Assembly: GCA_021736745.1 (NCBI GenBank) | Contig: JAIPFG010000005.1 | Span: forward strand, 1-28,569 | Source of the DNA: Pseudomonadales bacterium | GTDB taxonomy: Bacteria > Pseudomonadota > Gammaproteobacteria > Pseudomonadales > IMCC2047 | Reading direction: 5' to 3' | Length of the DNA stretch: 28,569 nt | In this document: one piece after another, positions 1 to 8,680 of the stretch | How the letters are laid out: every line of letters begins with the position of its first letter | How positions within the stretch are numbered: the first letter of the stretch is position 1 | Notes under the pieces: generated by a model | Seen by the model: only the letters and a program-made list of their open reading frames with translations | What the model was told of the DNA's origin: nothing | Database searches by the model: none | Position numbers and translations under genes: made by a program

Positions 1-6
1 AGTAAG

Positions 7-19
7 CACTAACTTAGTG
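7..19. repeat. short inverted repeat at window start
   Basis: CACTAA and TTAGTG flank a single C, giving a perfect 13-base inverted repeat. It lies in the 121 bases downstream of the methyltransferase gene, where I see no gene. No T-tract follows on either strand, so it is not a convincing terminator. It could be part of an operator for a gene outside the window, or chance. Confidence 0.25.
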
Positions 20-121
20 AGCCTCCCAAAATATCGGAGCATGGCCTGAAAATATGGATACACAAGCGGTGATCACAGCAAATTGAATAAGGCTAATATT
101 CAGTAAGTTCTATAAGTTTTC

Positions 122-835
122 TTAAGCCGGTTTCTGCAGCAAATCAACACGGATAGGCAGTAAAAAAGGATAACTCTCCTGTACTCGGTTTTGTATAAAT
201 TTAGTTTTTACCTGATGTAAAAGTTCGGGAGCCAGCTGGTGATTGCTGTGGGACACGTTAATCACGTTGCGTTCAAATTCTGAAAAATCTTGAAACACCA
301 TCGGGGTGTTAAAGAAAGCTTGGGTAATGAGATTAAACTGCCCTTTTTCGACGGCGGTTTTTATAGCATCAAAAGCGAGTTGTCTCACCTCCTGTTCGTC
401 ATGGAAAAGGCGCAATACCTCATTAAAATCGCCAGCAAAAATCGGCTCGGATACATAGGCAACCCCACCAGGTTTTAACACTCGGGCAACTTCCGACATA
501 GCGGTATCCATCAGGTCCGTCGGTACATGATGTAAAGATTTAAACATGAGGACGCAATCAAAACTGTCATTGGCAACAGGAATTGCCTGACTGCCGGCGG
601 CGATAAAGGTAACGTTGGGCAGGTCCTTTATTTGTAGATTTTGCTGGTGCTGGATTTCATCGACCTCGGTAGCTGTGACGCGGCGGTTTTGCCCATGAGT
701 GGCGATTTGACGAGTGAGCTCCGCTTTACCGCAGCCCAACTCCAATATATTTTTATTGTCTAACGACAACAGCGTTTCGTAAATCTCAAATTCCGGGCAG
801 ATTTTTTCGATGGTTTGCGGGGATAACTGCATCAT
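122..835 (-). CDS. class I SAM-dependent methyltransferase
   Basis: A 237-residue soluble protein with a Methyltransf_11/25-type Rossmann fold. Motif I is LELGCG (residues 31-36), the acidic residue ending strand 2 is in TATEVD, and strand 4 is FDCVLMFKSLHHV, followed by the post-motif VARVLKPGGVAYVSEP. These are the SAM-binding landmarks of the superfamily. The substrate cannot be read from the sequence; the LHHV and LKPGG segments resemble small-molecule or lipid/quinone methyltransferases rather than RNA or DNA enzymes. Two adjacent ATGs begin the gene, with AAGAGG a few bases upstream. It is the last of four minus-strand genes, 114 bases after the ABC exporter. No signal peptide or membrane segment is seen. 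Fold assignment is firm; function is unknown. Confidence 0.85.
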   Translation of the reverse strand: MMQLSPQTIEKICPEFEIYETLLSLDNKNILELGCGKAELTRQIATHGQNRRVTATEVDEIQHQQNLQIKDLPNVTFIAAGSQAIPVANDSFDCVLMFKSLHHVPTDLMDTAMSEVARVLKPGGVAYVSEPIFAGDFNEVLRLFHDEQEVRQLAFDAIKTAVEKGQFNLITQAFFNTPMVFQDFSEFERNVINVSHSNHQLAPELLHQVKTKFIQNRVQESYPFLLPIRVDLLQKPA

Positions 836-949
836 TAGGCCTCTTCTTTCATAATGGCTAGATTATCTTGGGTTCACGGATACAAAGCAATTTTATGGGT
901 TGCTCAGCATGAGCCTAAGATAGCTTATTGGTTGACAATCCGTAACAGT

Positions 950-2785
950 TTAGCTGATGGAGTGGTCCGTCAGGCGCTGTTGGATGTTCGGCGAGATGGT
1001 TTTCTCCTTTTGTTGGACGTGCCAAAGATCGGCATAGAGGCCTTGTTTTGCCAGTAACTCCAGATGGGTCCCCTGTTCCGCTATCTCACCATGGCTAAGG
1101 ACTACTATTTTGTCGGCATCTACCACCGTAGATAGACGGTGCGCAATGACCAGACTGGTGTGCCCCTTTGAAACTTCTTGAATGGCCATAAGGATGGCTT
1201 GTTCGGATTTACTATCCAAAGAAGAAGTGGCTTCGTCAAATACTAGAATGGGCGGTCGTTTGAGAATGGTCCGGGCAATGGCGACGCGCTGTTTTTCACC
1301 ACCGGAAAGTTTTAAACCCCGCTCACCCACTAGGGTATCCCCACCTTCGGGTAGTTCACTGATAAAAGCGTCCAGGTGAGCCAGTCGGATTGCTTCATTG
1401 ACTTGGGCGTCGTTGGCGGTTGGGTTGCCATAACGTATATTTTCAAAAATACTGTCATTGAATAACACGGTATCCTGGGGTACGACACCGATGGCTTTAC
1501 GCAAAGAGTCTTGGCTAACGTGGTTAATATCCTGCCCATCGATACGAATAGCGCCAGCACTGACATCGTAGAACCGAAATAATAGTTTCATCAGGGTGGA
1601 TTTTCCTGCGCCGCTAGCGCCTACCACGGCGACCTTTTGTCCGGGTTCCACGGAAAAACTGACACCTTTTAAAATCGGACGATCATCGCGATAGTGAAAA
1701 TAGACATTATCAAAATGAATTTCACCGTTGCTGATAGCCAGTGTTTTAGCATCTTCTGTATCAAGCACTTTTGGCGTTTTGGCAAGTAACTCGAACATTT
1801 CCTCAATATTGGCCATGGAGCCTTTGATTTCCCGATAAACAAAGCCAAGAAAATTTAAGGGTAGAAACAGCTGCATCATAAAAGCGTTAATCAGAACGAA
1901 ATCACCGATTGTCATGCTGTTATCGGCTACACGGTAGGCTGCCAATGTCATCATTGAGGTCATCGATGCGGCAATAATAAAAGCCTGACCACCATTCAGT
2001 GTAAACAGCGACAGCCGATTTTTACGTCGTGCCTGTTCCCACTTAGCGAGTTCATCATCATAGCGGCTGGCCTCGAATTCTTCATTAGTGAAATATTTTA
2101 CTGTTTCAAAATTCAGTAAGCTGTCCACGGCGCGCGTATTACTGGAGGAGTCGGCCAGATTCGCTTCGCGTACATATTGTGTCCGCCACTCGGTAGCTTT
2201 AATGGAATAGAACACGTAAATCACGACGGAAAACAACGTAATCCCGGCAAAAGCGAGGCCGTAGTTGTAAAACAAAATGCCGACGACCATCGCAATTTCA
2301 ATAAAAGTTGGTGCAATATTAAACACGAAAAAACGCATTAGGAAACTAATGCCCGTTGTGCCGCGTTCTATATCACGTGCCAGACCGCCGGTGCGACGGT
2401 TCAAATGGAAATCCAAATCCATCTGGTGAAGGTGGCGGAATACCCTCAGTCCAACGCGCCGCATGGCACGCTCAGTTACCCTACCGAATACAGTGTCGCG
2501 TAATTCACCGAAGAAAACATTGCCAAATCGGGCGAGGCCATAGGCGAAGACCAGGCCAATCGGGGCGATGACAATGTTTAAAGGTTCAGCGGTGGCAGCA
2601 TCCAAAGCATCAATAATATGTTTGAGGATAAATGGCCCGACCACATTGGCAATTTTAGCAGCGACTAAGAATAATAGGGCGATCGCGATGCGACGTTTGT
2701 ATTCGAGCAAATAAGGCCAGATCAGCGCAAATACCCGCCAGTTAACCTTGGTGCGTGGATCAAAGGAGTGATTACGGGGCCGCAT
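950..2785 (-). CDS. Atm1/ABCB7-type ABC exporter (fused permease-ATPase half-transporter)
   Basis: 611 residues: a six-helix ABC exporter membrane domain (about 20-325) followed by a nucleotide-binding domain (about 355-595). Walker A is GASGAGKST (389-397), the signature is LSGGEKQ (493-499), Walker B is ILVFDEA (513-519) and the switch His is 549. The membrane domain contains RRTGGLARDIERGT (about 130-143) and the FNFETVKYF-like segment LLNFETVKYFTNEEFE (223-238). Both are typical of the Atm1/HMT1 subfamily, whose bacterial members export glutathione or glutathione-metal conjugates; MsbA-type lipid flippases lack this pattern. It should act as an inner-membrane homodimer. It lies 72 bases downstream of the TraB/GumN gene in the same direction. 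Subfamily assignment is strong; the actual substrate is inference. Confidence 0.9.
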   Translation of the reverse strand: MRPRNHSFDPRTKVNWRVFALIWPYLLEYKRRIAIALLFLVAAKIANVVGPFILKHIIDALDAATAEPLNIVIAPIGLVFAYGLARFGNVFFGELRDTVFGRVTERAMRRVGLRVFRHLHQMDLDFHLNRRTGGLARDIERGTTGISFLMRFFVFNIAPTFIEIAMVVGILFYNYGLAFAGITLFSVVIYVFYSIKATEWRTQYVREANLADSSSNTRAVDSLLNFETVKYFTNEEFEASRYDDELAKWEQARRKNRLSLFTLNGGQAFIIAASMTSMMTLAAYRVADNSMTIGDFVLINAFMMQLFLPLNFLGFVYREIKGSMANIEEMFELLAKTPKVLDTEDAKTLAISNGEIHFDNVYFHYRDDRPILKGVSFSVEPGQKVAVVGASGAGKSTLMKLLFRFYDVSAGAIRIDGQDINHVSQDSLRKAIGVVPQDTVLFNDSIFENIRYGNPTANDAQVNEAIRLAHLDAFISELPEGGDTLVGERGLKLSGGEKQRVAIARTILKRPPILVFDEATSSLDSKSEQAILMAIQEVSKGHTSLVIAHRLSTVVDADKIVVLSHGEIAEQGTHLELLAKQGLYADLWHVQQKEKTISPNIQQRLTDHSIS

Positions 2786-2857
2786 TACATGAATTGCCTT
2801 GAGTCATTATTAAACCATTCTTTCCAGGGTGCAGTTTTCGTTTCGTCGTTAAGTTGA

Positions 2858-3748
2858 TTAAAGTGGCCTAACTTTATAACCTGCTTTTTGTAGCAGGTCC
2901 ACAATACCATGGTTGCCAATCAGGTGACCGGCGCCAACGACAACAAAATAACGGTTATTTGTGTGTAAAAAAGATTTAATCTTTTCGACCATCTGCTTAT
3001 TTCTCTGAATAAACATTTTTTCAAATACCGGGCGGGAATCTGGAAAGTCCCGTAACGGTTTTTCGATCAGCAGGTCGTTCAATTGTTCTGTATCTCCCCT
3101 TTTCCATATGTCAACGAGCGACGTCATTAGTTGAGGGTATTCTTCAAACTCCTCCAGAGTTTGTCTTAGCATTTGTTGGCTTTCCCTCATATTCACCAAC
3201 AAGTCCAGCTGTTGTTCCAGCGTTTCGAGTTCAACGATGGTTTTATTGCCCCTGGCGCGACTGAGGAAGTGCAGGTCAAGGCCCTGGTCGGGAGATAGAC
3301 CTAGATTTATTAATTCCAACGAAGTTAGTGACATGACTAACATGCCGGGTTTGTACTGCAAGAATAATGGGGTGGGTAGATGACGTTTGCTCAGGTGTTG
3401 CTCGAGCAACCTGAACGTAGTGGGATCAATATGGTCACGGATTGTCTCCCCTGCGGGATAGGTGCCAATTTCAAATAAATAGGCCTGAGTCTGAATTGGA
3501 TCTACAGTTGCAATATCGACCTCTACTGCCAAATGATCCGACTTGGCAAAGGCAATCTCTATTTCTTTGCGCAAAGGGTAAAAATCAGCATTGGCGAAAT
3601 GGATGGAGCCTAACAGATACAAACTTTTTCCGGAGAATTCCACTTCCCAGATAAACCCCCTGTTTTCCTGAGCATAGGAGGTATTCAGCATCGCAAGCAG
3701 AGTGCTGAAAATAAAAACTTTTAATAGGTGTAACGGATAATTCATCAT
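2858..3748 (-). CDS. TraB/GumN family periplasmic protein
   Basis: 296 residues starting with a Sec signal peptide (hydrophobic stretch 8-22, likely cleavage after SYA near residue 26). The mature part has the two hallmark motifs of the TraB/GumN (Tiki-like) family: GSIH at 47-50 near the start and GAGH at 272-275 near the end, in the family's usual positions. Tiki relatives are metal-dependent proteases using these paired His/Glu motifs. Bacterial members are mostly uncharacterised and no substrate can be inferred here. AAGGAA precedes the start; two consecutive ATGs (3748 and 3745) are possible. Only 19 bases separate it from the MATE gene upstream, so the two are probably co-transcribed. 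Confidence 0.88.
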   Translation of the reverse strand: MMNYPLHLLKVFIFSTLLAMLNTSYAQENRGFIWEVEFSGKSLYLLGSIHFANADFYPLRKEIEIAFAKSDHLAVEVDIATVDPIQTQAYLFEIGTYPAGETIRDHIDPTTFRLLEQHLSKRHLPTPLFLQYKPGMLVMSLTSLELINLGLSPDQGLDLHFLSRARGNKTIVELETLEQQLDLLVNMRESQQMLRQTLEEFEEYPQLMTSLVDIWKRGDTEQLNDLLIEKPLRDFPDSRPVFEKMFIQRNKQMVEKIKSFLHTNNRYFVVVGAGHLIGNHGIVDLLQKAGYKVRPL

Positions 3749-3767
3749 GATGAGATTCCTTATGAAG

Positions 3768-5096
3768 TTAAGCGGATAAGTTTATCCACCCTCTCCCTCT
3801 GCTATAGCAGTAATAAACGAGCGCCATAGAAATACTGCGTGCGGCTTGAAATAGGCAAAATGCCAACCATAGGCCATGATTATCCAGTGGCCGCAACAAA
3901 AACCAAGCCGGCAGGAATATACAAAAAGAGGATATCAACATAGTATTTTGCATAGCGCGTGCTTTTCCTGCGCCAAGGAAAATACCATCCAACATGAAAT
4001 TCCAGGTAGCGATAAAAGGTAGCACCAGAAGCCAAGGCCAGTAAATCATTACCCTAAACACCACCGGTTCAATATTAGTTAATAGGCGAATAATAATTTC
4101 ATCGAATACCCCGATGACCGCGACAAAAATTACGCTGGCCAGGAAAAACCATAAACAGGCCGCTTCTGTAATCTGGTAGAAAAGGCGTAACTGTTTAGCG
4201 CCGATAGCCCGACCTGATAATACTTCGGCGGCATTGGCAAAGCCATCTGCTGCATAGGCAAATAGAAGCAGCATGGTCATTATGACGGAGTTAGCGCTAA
4301 GGGTCAGTGTGTCCTGTTGCGCACTTTGGGCATAAAAAAATAAAAAAGAAAAAAGTAAGCAGAGTGTGCGTACAAAAAGATAACGGTTAATTTTAAGTAG
4401 TTTGAAATAGCCGGCAAGGATAAACAGGTGTTGAAAAGTAAAATCTACAGGGTAGCGACGGCAATTGCGACAAACCAAGGTTAAACCAAGGGCCAAACCT
4501 GCAAAACTGGAAATCAGGGATCCCCAAGCAACCCCATCCGTTAGCATGCCTTGATGAACGACCAGCCAATAATCCAGAATCAGGTTGATCAGGTTAGTGA
4601 TTAGGGCGATCAGTAAGACCTGGCGAGGCTTGCCGATACTCAGTAGCCAACCAACAATGACATAATCACAGAGGACTGCCGGAGCCGAATAAATTCGGAT
4701 ATCACAATAAATGCGCGCATACAGTTCGACTTCCTTTGCCGGCGCCATATACCAGAAGGCCAGATTAAACAGCGGTATCTGAAATAACACCAGGACTAAT
4801 CCGATAAGGAGTGCCAAAAAAAGGGATTTAAAAAGTATGGCCTGAGAGCCACTAAAGTCATCGGCGCCAATTGCCTGGGCACTAAGAGATGTTGTCCCCA
4901 TGCGTAAAAATCCGAAGGCCCAGAAAAGCATATCAAAAATAATAGCTGCCAAAGCGACTGCGCCTAGATAGTAAGCAAAGGGTAAATGTCCAAGGATTGC
5001 GGTATCAACCAGCCCTAACAGTGGAACCGTCAAATTGGAAAGTATCATCGGCCATGCAAGCCGGGTGATTTGTTTGTGTAAAGTTGAGTTATTCAA
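3768..5096 (-). CDS. MATE family efflux transporter, DinF subfamily
   Basis: 442 residues with about 12 hydrophobic segments and no soluble domain. The N-terminal signature LAWPMILSNLTVPLLGLVDT followed by AILGHL is that of the DinF branch of MATE exporters, which use Na+ or H+ gradients to extrude cationic compounds. The start is a TTG at 5096 without a clear Shine-Dalgarno sequence. I kept it because it places the first motif at the family's usual distance (about 13 residues) from the N-terminus; the next in-frame ATG (5048) would cut into helix 1. It is the first gene of the minus-strand group and is divergent from the oxidase locus. Substrate unknown. Confidence 0.88.
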   Translation of the reverse strand: MNNSTLHKQITRLAWPMILSNLTVPLLGLVDTAILGHLPFAYYLGAVALAAIIFDMLFWAFGFLRMGTTSLSAQAIGADDFSGSQAILFKSLFLALLIGLVLVLFQIPLFNLAFWYMAPAKEVELYARIYCDIRIYSAPAVLCDYVIVGWLLSIGKPRQVLLIALITNLINLILDYWLVVHQGMLTDGVAWGSLISSFAGLALGLTLVCRNCRRYPVDFTFQHLFILAGYFKLLKINRYLFVRTLCLLFSFLFFYAQSAQQDTLTLSANSVIMTMLLLFAYAADGFANAAEVLSGRAIGAKQLRLFYQITEAACLWFFLASVIFVAVIGVFDEIIIRLLTNIEPVVFRVMIYWPWLLVLPFIATWNFMLDGIFLGAGKARAMQNTMLISSFCIFLPAWFLLRPLDNHGLWLAFCLFQAARSISMALVYYCYSRGRGWINLSA

Positions 5097-5225
5097 GGTT
5101 TAACCGAATATCTTCACTTATGCTAAGAAAGGAAAAGGGGTGTAGTCCCGACAAAATTAAGAAAGAAATGGATTATGCGGCAGCTGTCACGTTAATAACA
5201 GAGGGTTCTGCGTTGCTTCAAACAT

Positions 5226-5244
5226 AAAATAGTTGTACTATTTT
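5226..5244. promoter_or_regulatory. 19-base inverted repeat in coxB leader, overlapping a weak promoter
   Basis: AAAATAGT and ACTATTTT are perfect 8-base arms around TGT. The repeat sits about 107 bases upstream of the coxB start, in the 254-base region between coxB and the divergent MATE gene. A weak sigma-70-like pair (TTGCTT at 5213-5218, 17-base spacer, TACTAT at 5236-5241) would put the right arm over the -10 element, a common place for an operator. I do not recognise the motif as that of a known regulator. The T-run to the right makes an AT-only terminator a possible alternative, but the stem would be weak. Confidence 0.35.
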
Positions 5245-5350
5245 TCGCGCTATCAAGTAGATGGGGATAGGATGGATACGGTGGAATCCGTTGTTTGGGT
5301 ATGCCAGTGTATCCTCTTTTTTTATAAAGATAAAAATAGGAGACGTGGGG

Positions 5351-6481
5351 ATGCCGTTAAGAACGATGCCCTGGTTCAGGCTCGTCGTGGGTGCAATGTT
5401 GCTGTCAAGCTCTAGCGCCTGGGCGGAATGGACGGTCAATATGACGCCCGGGGTCACTGCTATAAGCCGAGAAATCTATAGCCTGCACATGATTATTTTT
5501 TGGATATGTGTGGTCATAGGCGTGGTGGTTTTTGGGGTGATGTTTTGGTCCGTATTTGCGCACAGAAAATCCAAAGGCGCAAAACCAGCACAATTTCATG
5601 AGAGTACAACGGTCGAGCTAATCTGGACCACCATACCTTTCGTCATTCTTATTGCCATGGCAATTCCTGCCACTAAAACCTTGGTTAAAATTTATGACTC
5701 GAAGGAGTCGGTTATCGATGTAAAGATAACAGCATCCCAGTGGAAATGGCGCTACGACTATCTTAATGATGGCTTTGGTTATTTTAGTAATCTGCGTACC
5801 GCGCAGGATGAAATTTATAACAAAGCACCCAAAGGGGATCACTATCTGTTAGAAGTGGATGAACCTCTGGTGTTACCGGTAAACACCAAGGTGCGTTTCT
5901 TGATAACGGCTAGCGATGTGATCCATTCATGGTGGGTGCCAGCCTTAGCCGTGAAAAAAGATGCAATTCCGGGTTTTGTGAATGAGTCTTGGACCATTAT
6001 TGACGAGCCTGGCATTTATCGTGGTCAATGTGCTGAGTTGTGCGGAAAAGATCATGGTTTTATGCCGATTGTCGTCATTGCCAAAGAACAGGCTGAATAT
6101 GATGCCTGGGTTGCCTCAAGGAAAACGGCCGCAGCCCAAGAAAACGAACTGAAAGGTAAGGAGTTAAGCAAGGATGAGCTAATGGAACGTGGCGGAAAAA
6201 CCTACGCCACTTTTTGTGCTGCTTGCCACAATCTCGAAGGCACCGGTACACCTCCAGTGTTCCCTGCGTTAAAAGGCAGTGCCATTGCTCTTGGTGACAA
6301 AAACGCGCATATCAATTTAGTACTCAACGGCAAAGCAGGTACCGCCATGGCGGCCTTTGGCGCGCAGCTGAGTGAAGTAGATTTAGCGGCGGTAATTACC
6401 TACGAGCGCAATGCTTGGGGCAATGACACAGGCGATGTTATACAGCCTGCAGAAATTGCCAAACTAAAAGCAGCACAATAA
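5351..6481 (+). CDS. coxB: cytochrome c oxidase subunit II with C-terminal cytochrome c domain
   Basis: A 376-residue protein with signal peptide (cleavage near SAWA, residue 25), two membrane helices (about 44-70 and 90-109), a periplasmic cupredoxin domain and a fused cytochrome c. The CuA ligands are all present: H192, C227, E229, C231, H235 and M238, in GQCAELCGKDHGFM. The extension carries a c-type heme site CAACH (289-293) with M333 a likely sixth ligand. Subunit II takes electrons from a cytochrome c; the fused heme makes this a caa3-like arrangement. The frame stays open back to 5261, but the start chosen has AGGAG 8 bases upstream and gives a normal signal peptide directly. First gene of the oxidase operon, 14 bases before coxA. 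Confidence 0.95.
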   Translation: MPLRTMPWFRLVVGAMLLSSSSAWAEWTVNMTPGVTAISREIYSLHMIIFWICVVIGVVVFGVMFWSVFAHRKSKGAKPAQFHESTTVELIWTTIPFVILIAMAIPATKTLVKIYDSKESVIDVKITASQWKWRYDYLNDGFGYFSNLRTAQDEIYNKAPKGDHYLLEVDEPLVLPVNTKVRFLITASDVIHSWWVPALAVKKDAIPGFVNESWTIIDEPGIYRGQCAELCGKDHGFMPIVVIAKEQAEYDAWVASRKTAAAQENELKGKELSKDELMERGGKTYATFCAACHNLEGTGTPPVFPALKGSAIALGDKNAHINLVLNGKAGTAMAAFGAQLSEVDLAAVITYERNAWGNDTGDVIQPAEIAKLKAAQ

Positions 6482-6495
6482 GGGGGGTCTGAGAG

Positions 6496-8076
6496 ATGAG
6501 CGCAGTTTTAGAGACACATAATCACGATCATCATGGCCCTGCAAAGGGCTTAATGCGGTGGGTTTTTACCACCAACCATAAAGATATCGGGACGTTATAC
6601 CTCTGGTTCAGCTTCACCATGTTTTTGGTGGGCGGCTGTATGGCCATGGTCATTCGTGCCGAGTTGTTTCAACCGGGTCTGCAAATTGTGCGACCAGAAT
6701 TTTTTAACCAAATGACCACCATGCACGGTTTGATCATGGTCTTTGGCGCGGTGATGCCGGCTTTCGTGGGGCTGGCCAACTGGCTGGTACCTATGATGAT
6801 CGGTGCCCCCGATATGGCGTTACCTCGGTTGAACAACCTGAGCTTCTGGATATTGCCGTTTGCCTTTTTACTGCTGTTATCAACGTTATTCATGGAAGGC
6901 GGCGCACCCAACTTTGGTTGGACTTTCTATGCACCGTTATCAACAACCTATGCGCCAAAAACGGTGACCTTTTTCATCTTTGGGGTGCACATCATGGGTG
7001 CTTCGTCCATCATGGGAGCGATTAATATTATCGCGACTATTTTGAACTTGCGGGCGCCTGGCATGACCCTAATGAAAATGCCTTTGTTCGTTTGGACTTG
7101 GTTAATTACGGCATATTTGTTGATTGCCGTTATGCCGGTACTGGCGGGTGTGGTCACGATGATGTTAATGGATATTCACTTCGGTACGAGTTTCTTCAGT
7201 GCCGCTGGTGGCGGGGATCCCGTGTTATTCCAGCATGTATTTTGGTTCTTTGGACACCCTGAAGTATACATTATGATTCTCCCGGCCTTCGGCGTGGTTT
7301 CGCAAATCATCCCAACCTTCAGCCGTAAAAGGTTGTTTGGTTATACTTCCATGGTGTATGCAACGGCATCCATTGCCTTCCTGTCCTTTATCGTTTGGGC
7401 ACATCACATGTTTACCGTCGGAATGCCGCTGGCGGGTGAACTCTTCTTTATGTACGCCACCATGCTGATTGCGGTACCAACCGGCGTTAAGGTGTTTAAC
7501 TGGGTAACCACTATGTTTAGAGGTTCCCTGAGCTTTGAAACACCCATGTTGTTTGCGGTTTCATTTGTGGTGCTTTTTACCATTGGTGGGTTTTCAGGAT
7601 TGATGCTGGCCATTGCTCCGGCGGATTTCCAATATCATGACACCTACTTTGTAGTCGCGCATTTCCACTATGTATTAGTGCCGGGTGCTATTTTTGGCAT
7701 TATGGGGGCGGTGTATTACTGGTTACCCAAATGGTGTGGCAACATGTACAACGAAACCTTGGGTAAAGTACATTTCTGGTTATCCTTTATTGGCATGAAT
7801 TTGGCCTTCTTCCCTATGCACTTTGTCGGGTTGGCGGGGATGCCCCGACGAATTCCTGATTATGCCTTACAATTTGCCGACTTTAACCGGATTTCCTCGG
7901 TAGGCGCATTTATGTTCGGCGCCACTCAGTTATTGTTCCTCTATATCGTTATTAACACGATTCGTAGCGGGAAGCCGGCTACGGCGCAAGTGTGGGAAGG
8001 CACGGACGGTTTAGAGTGGACAATTCCATCTCCGGCGCCTTACCACACCTTTACTACGCCACCTGAAGTGAAGTAG
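6496..8076 (+). CDS. coxA: cytochrome c oxidase subunit I
   Basis: 526 residues, 12 membrane helices, the catalytic subunit of an A1-type heme-copper oxidase that reduces oxygen and pumps protons. Visible ligands: H77 and H391 for the low-spin heme, H389 for the high-spin heme, and H254, H303 and H304 for CuB. Y258 is in the HPEVY motif and should form the His-Tyr crosslink. Both proton channels look intact: D106 in GAPDMALPRLNN (D channel), E256 at its end, and K332 in PTGVKVFNW (K channel). The N-terminal tail is His-rich (HNHDHH). AGGGGGG precedes the ATG. By sequence this is an aa3-type enzyme and so expects heme A, although ctaA is not present nearby. Confidence 0.97.
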   Translation: MSAVLETHNHDHHGPAKGLMRWVFTTNHKDIGTLYLWFSFTMFLVGGCMAMVIRAELFQPGLQIVRPEFFNQMTTMHGLIMVFGAVMPAFVGLANWLVPMMIGAPDMALPRLNNLSFWILPFAFLLLLSTLFMEGGAPNFGWTFYAPLSTTYAPKTVTFFIFGVHIMGASSIMGAINIIATILNLRAPGMTLMKMPLFVWTWLITAYLLIAVMPVLAGVVTMMLMDIHFGTSFFSAAGGGDPVLFQHVFWFFGHPEVYIMILPAFGVVSQIIPTFSRKRLFGYTSMVYATASIAFLSFIVWAHHMFTVGMPLAGELFFMYATMLIAVPTGVKVFNWVTTMFRGSLSFETPMLFAVSFVVLFTIGGFSGLMLAIAPADFQYHDTYFVVAHFHYVLVPGAIFGIMGAVYYWLPKWCGNMYNETLGKVHFWLSFIGMNLAFFPMHFVGLAGMPRRIPDYALQFADFNRISSVGAFMFGATQLLFLYIVINTIRSGKPATAQVWEGTDGLEWTIPSPAPYHTFTTPPEVK

Positions 8077-8107
8077 TGAAGGTAGTTGAGGCGCAAGGGT
8101 GAAGAAC

Positions 8108-8641
8108 ATGCCAAACCGGACGAATAACAAAGTGATTCTAAGGTTAATCGTCGCCGTGTTTGGCATGTTTGGATTCGGGTTTGCATTAGTGCCCCTTTAT
8201 AATGTGCTCTGCGATGTGACTGGCTTGAACGGTAAAACAGCTGGGCAGTATGAAGTTACAGGAACACTAGAGGCAGATCAGAGCCGATTTATTACGGTCC
8301 AATTTACAACCAGCAACAATGCAGAAATGCCTTGGGAATTTCATCCTAAAGAGGCCATGATAAAAGTACGACCTGGTGAAATTAATGAAGTGTTTTTTGT
8401 TGCTAAGAACCCAACAGAGCACCGTATGAAAGCGCAGGCAGTACCCAGCTTGTCGCCCTCTGCGGCAGTTGAATTTTTTAATAAGACGGAATGTTTCTGC
8501 TTTACCCAGCAAGCGCTGGAACCAGGCGAGTCCATTGATATGCCATTACGGTTTTTTGTTGCCAGAGACATTCCTGAAAAAATTAGCAAACTTACCTTGT
8601 CCTATACCCTGTTCAGCCTGCCAGAAGTCGCGGCGAATTAG
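8108..8641 (+). CDS. ctaG: cytochrome c oxidase assembly protein CtaG/Cox11
   Basis: About 177 residues: one N-terminal membrane helix (FGMFGFGFALVPLYNVLCDV) and a periplasmic immunoglobulin-like domain with the copper-binding ECFCF motif that defines Cox11. It delivers copper to the CuB site of subunit I. The ATG at 8108 is chosen, with AAGGG nine bases upstream; a GTG three codons earlier (8099) with GAGG upstream is equally possible and changes little. It sits between coxA and coxC, the standard place in gammaproteobacterial aa3 loci. Full length, nothing missing. Confidence 0.95.
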   Translation: MPNRTNNKVILRLIVAVFGMFGFGFALVPLYNVLCDVTGLNGKTAGQYEVTGTLEADQSRFITVQFTTSNNAEMPWEFHPKEAMIKVRPGEINEVFFVAKNPTEHRMKAQAVPSLSPSAAVEFFNKTECFCFTQQALEPGESIDMPLRFFVARDIPEKISKLTLSYTLFSLPEVAAN

Positions 8642-8680
8642 AGTATAGGAAAAGTAAATTTTACGAGACGGAGAATAATA

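Noticed and set aside
854..1057. Plus-strand open frame between the methyltransferase and ABC genes
   Set aside because: It runs antisense into the ABC transporter C-terminus and its product resembles no family I know.
5261..5350. In-frame extension of coxB upstream of the chosen start
   Set aside because: It has no proper ribosome-binding site and would place 30 non-hydrophobic residues before a normal signal peptide, while AGGAG stands before 5351.
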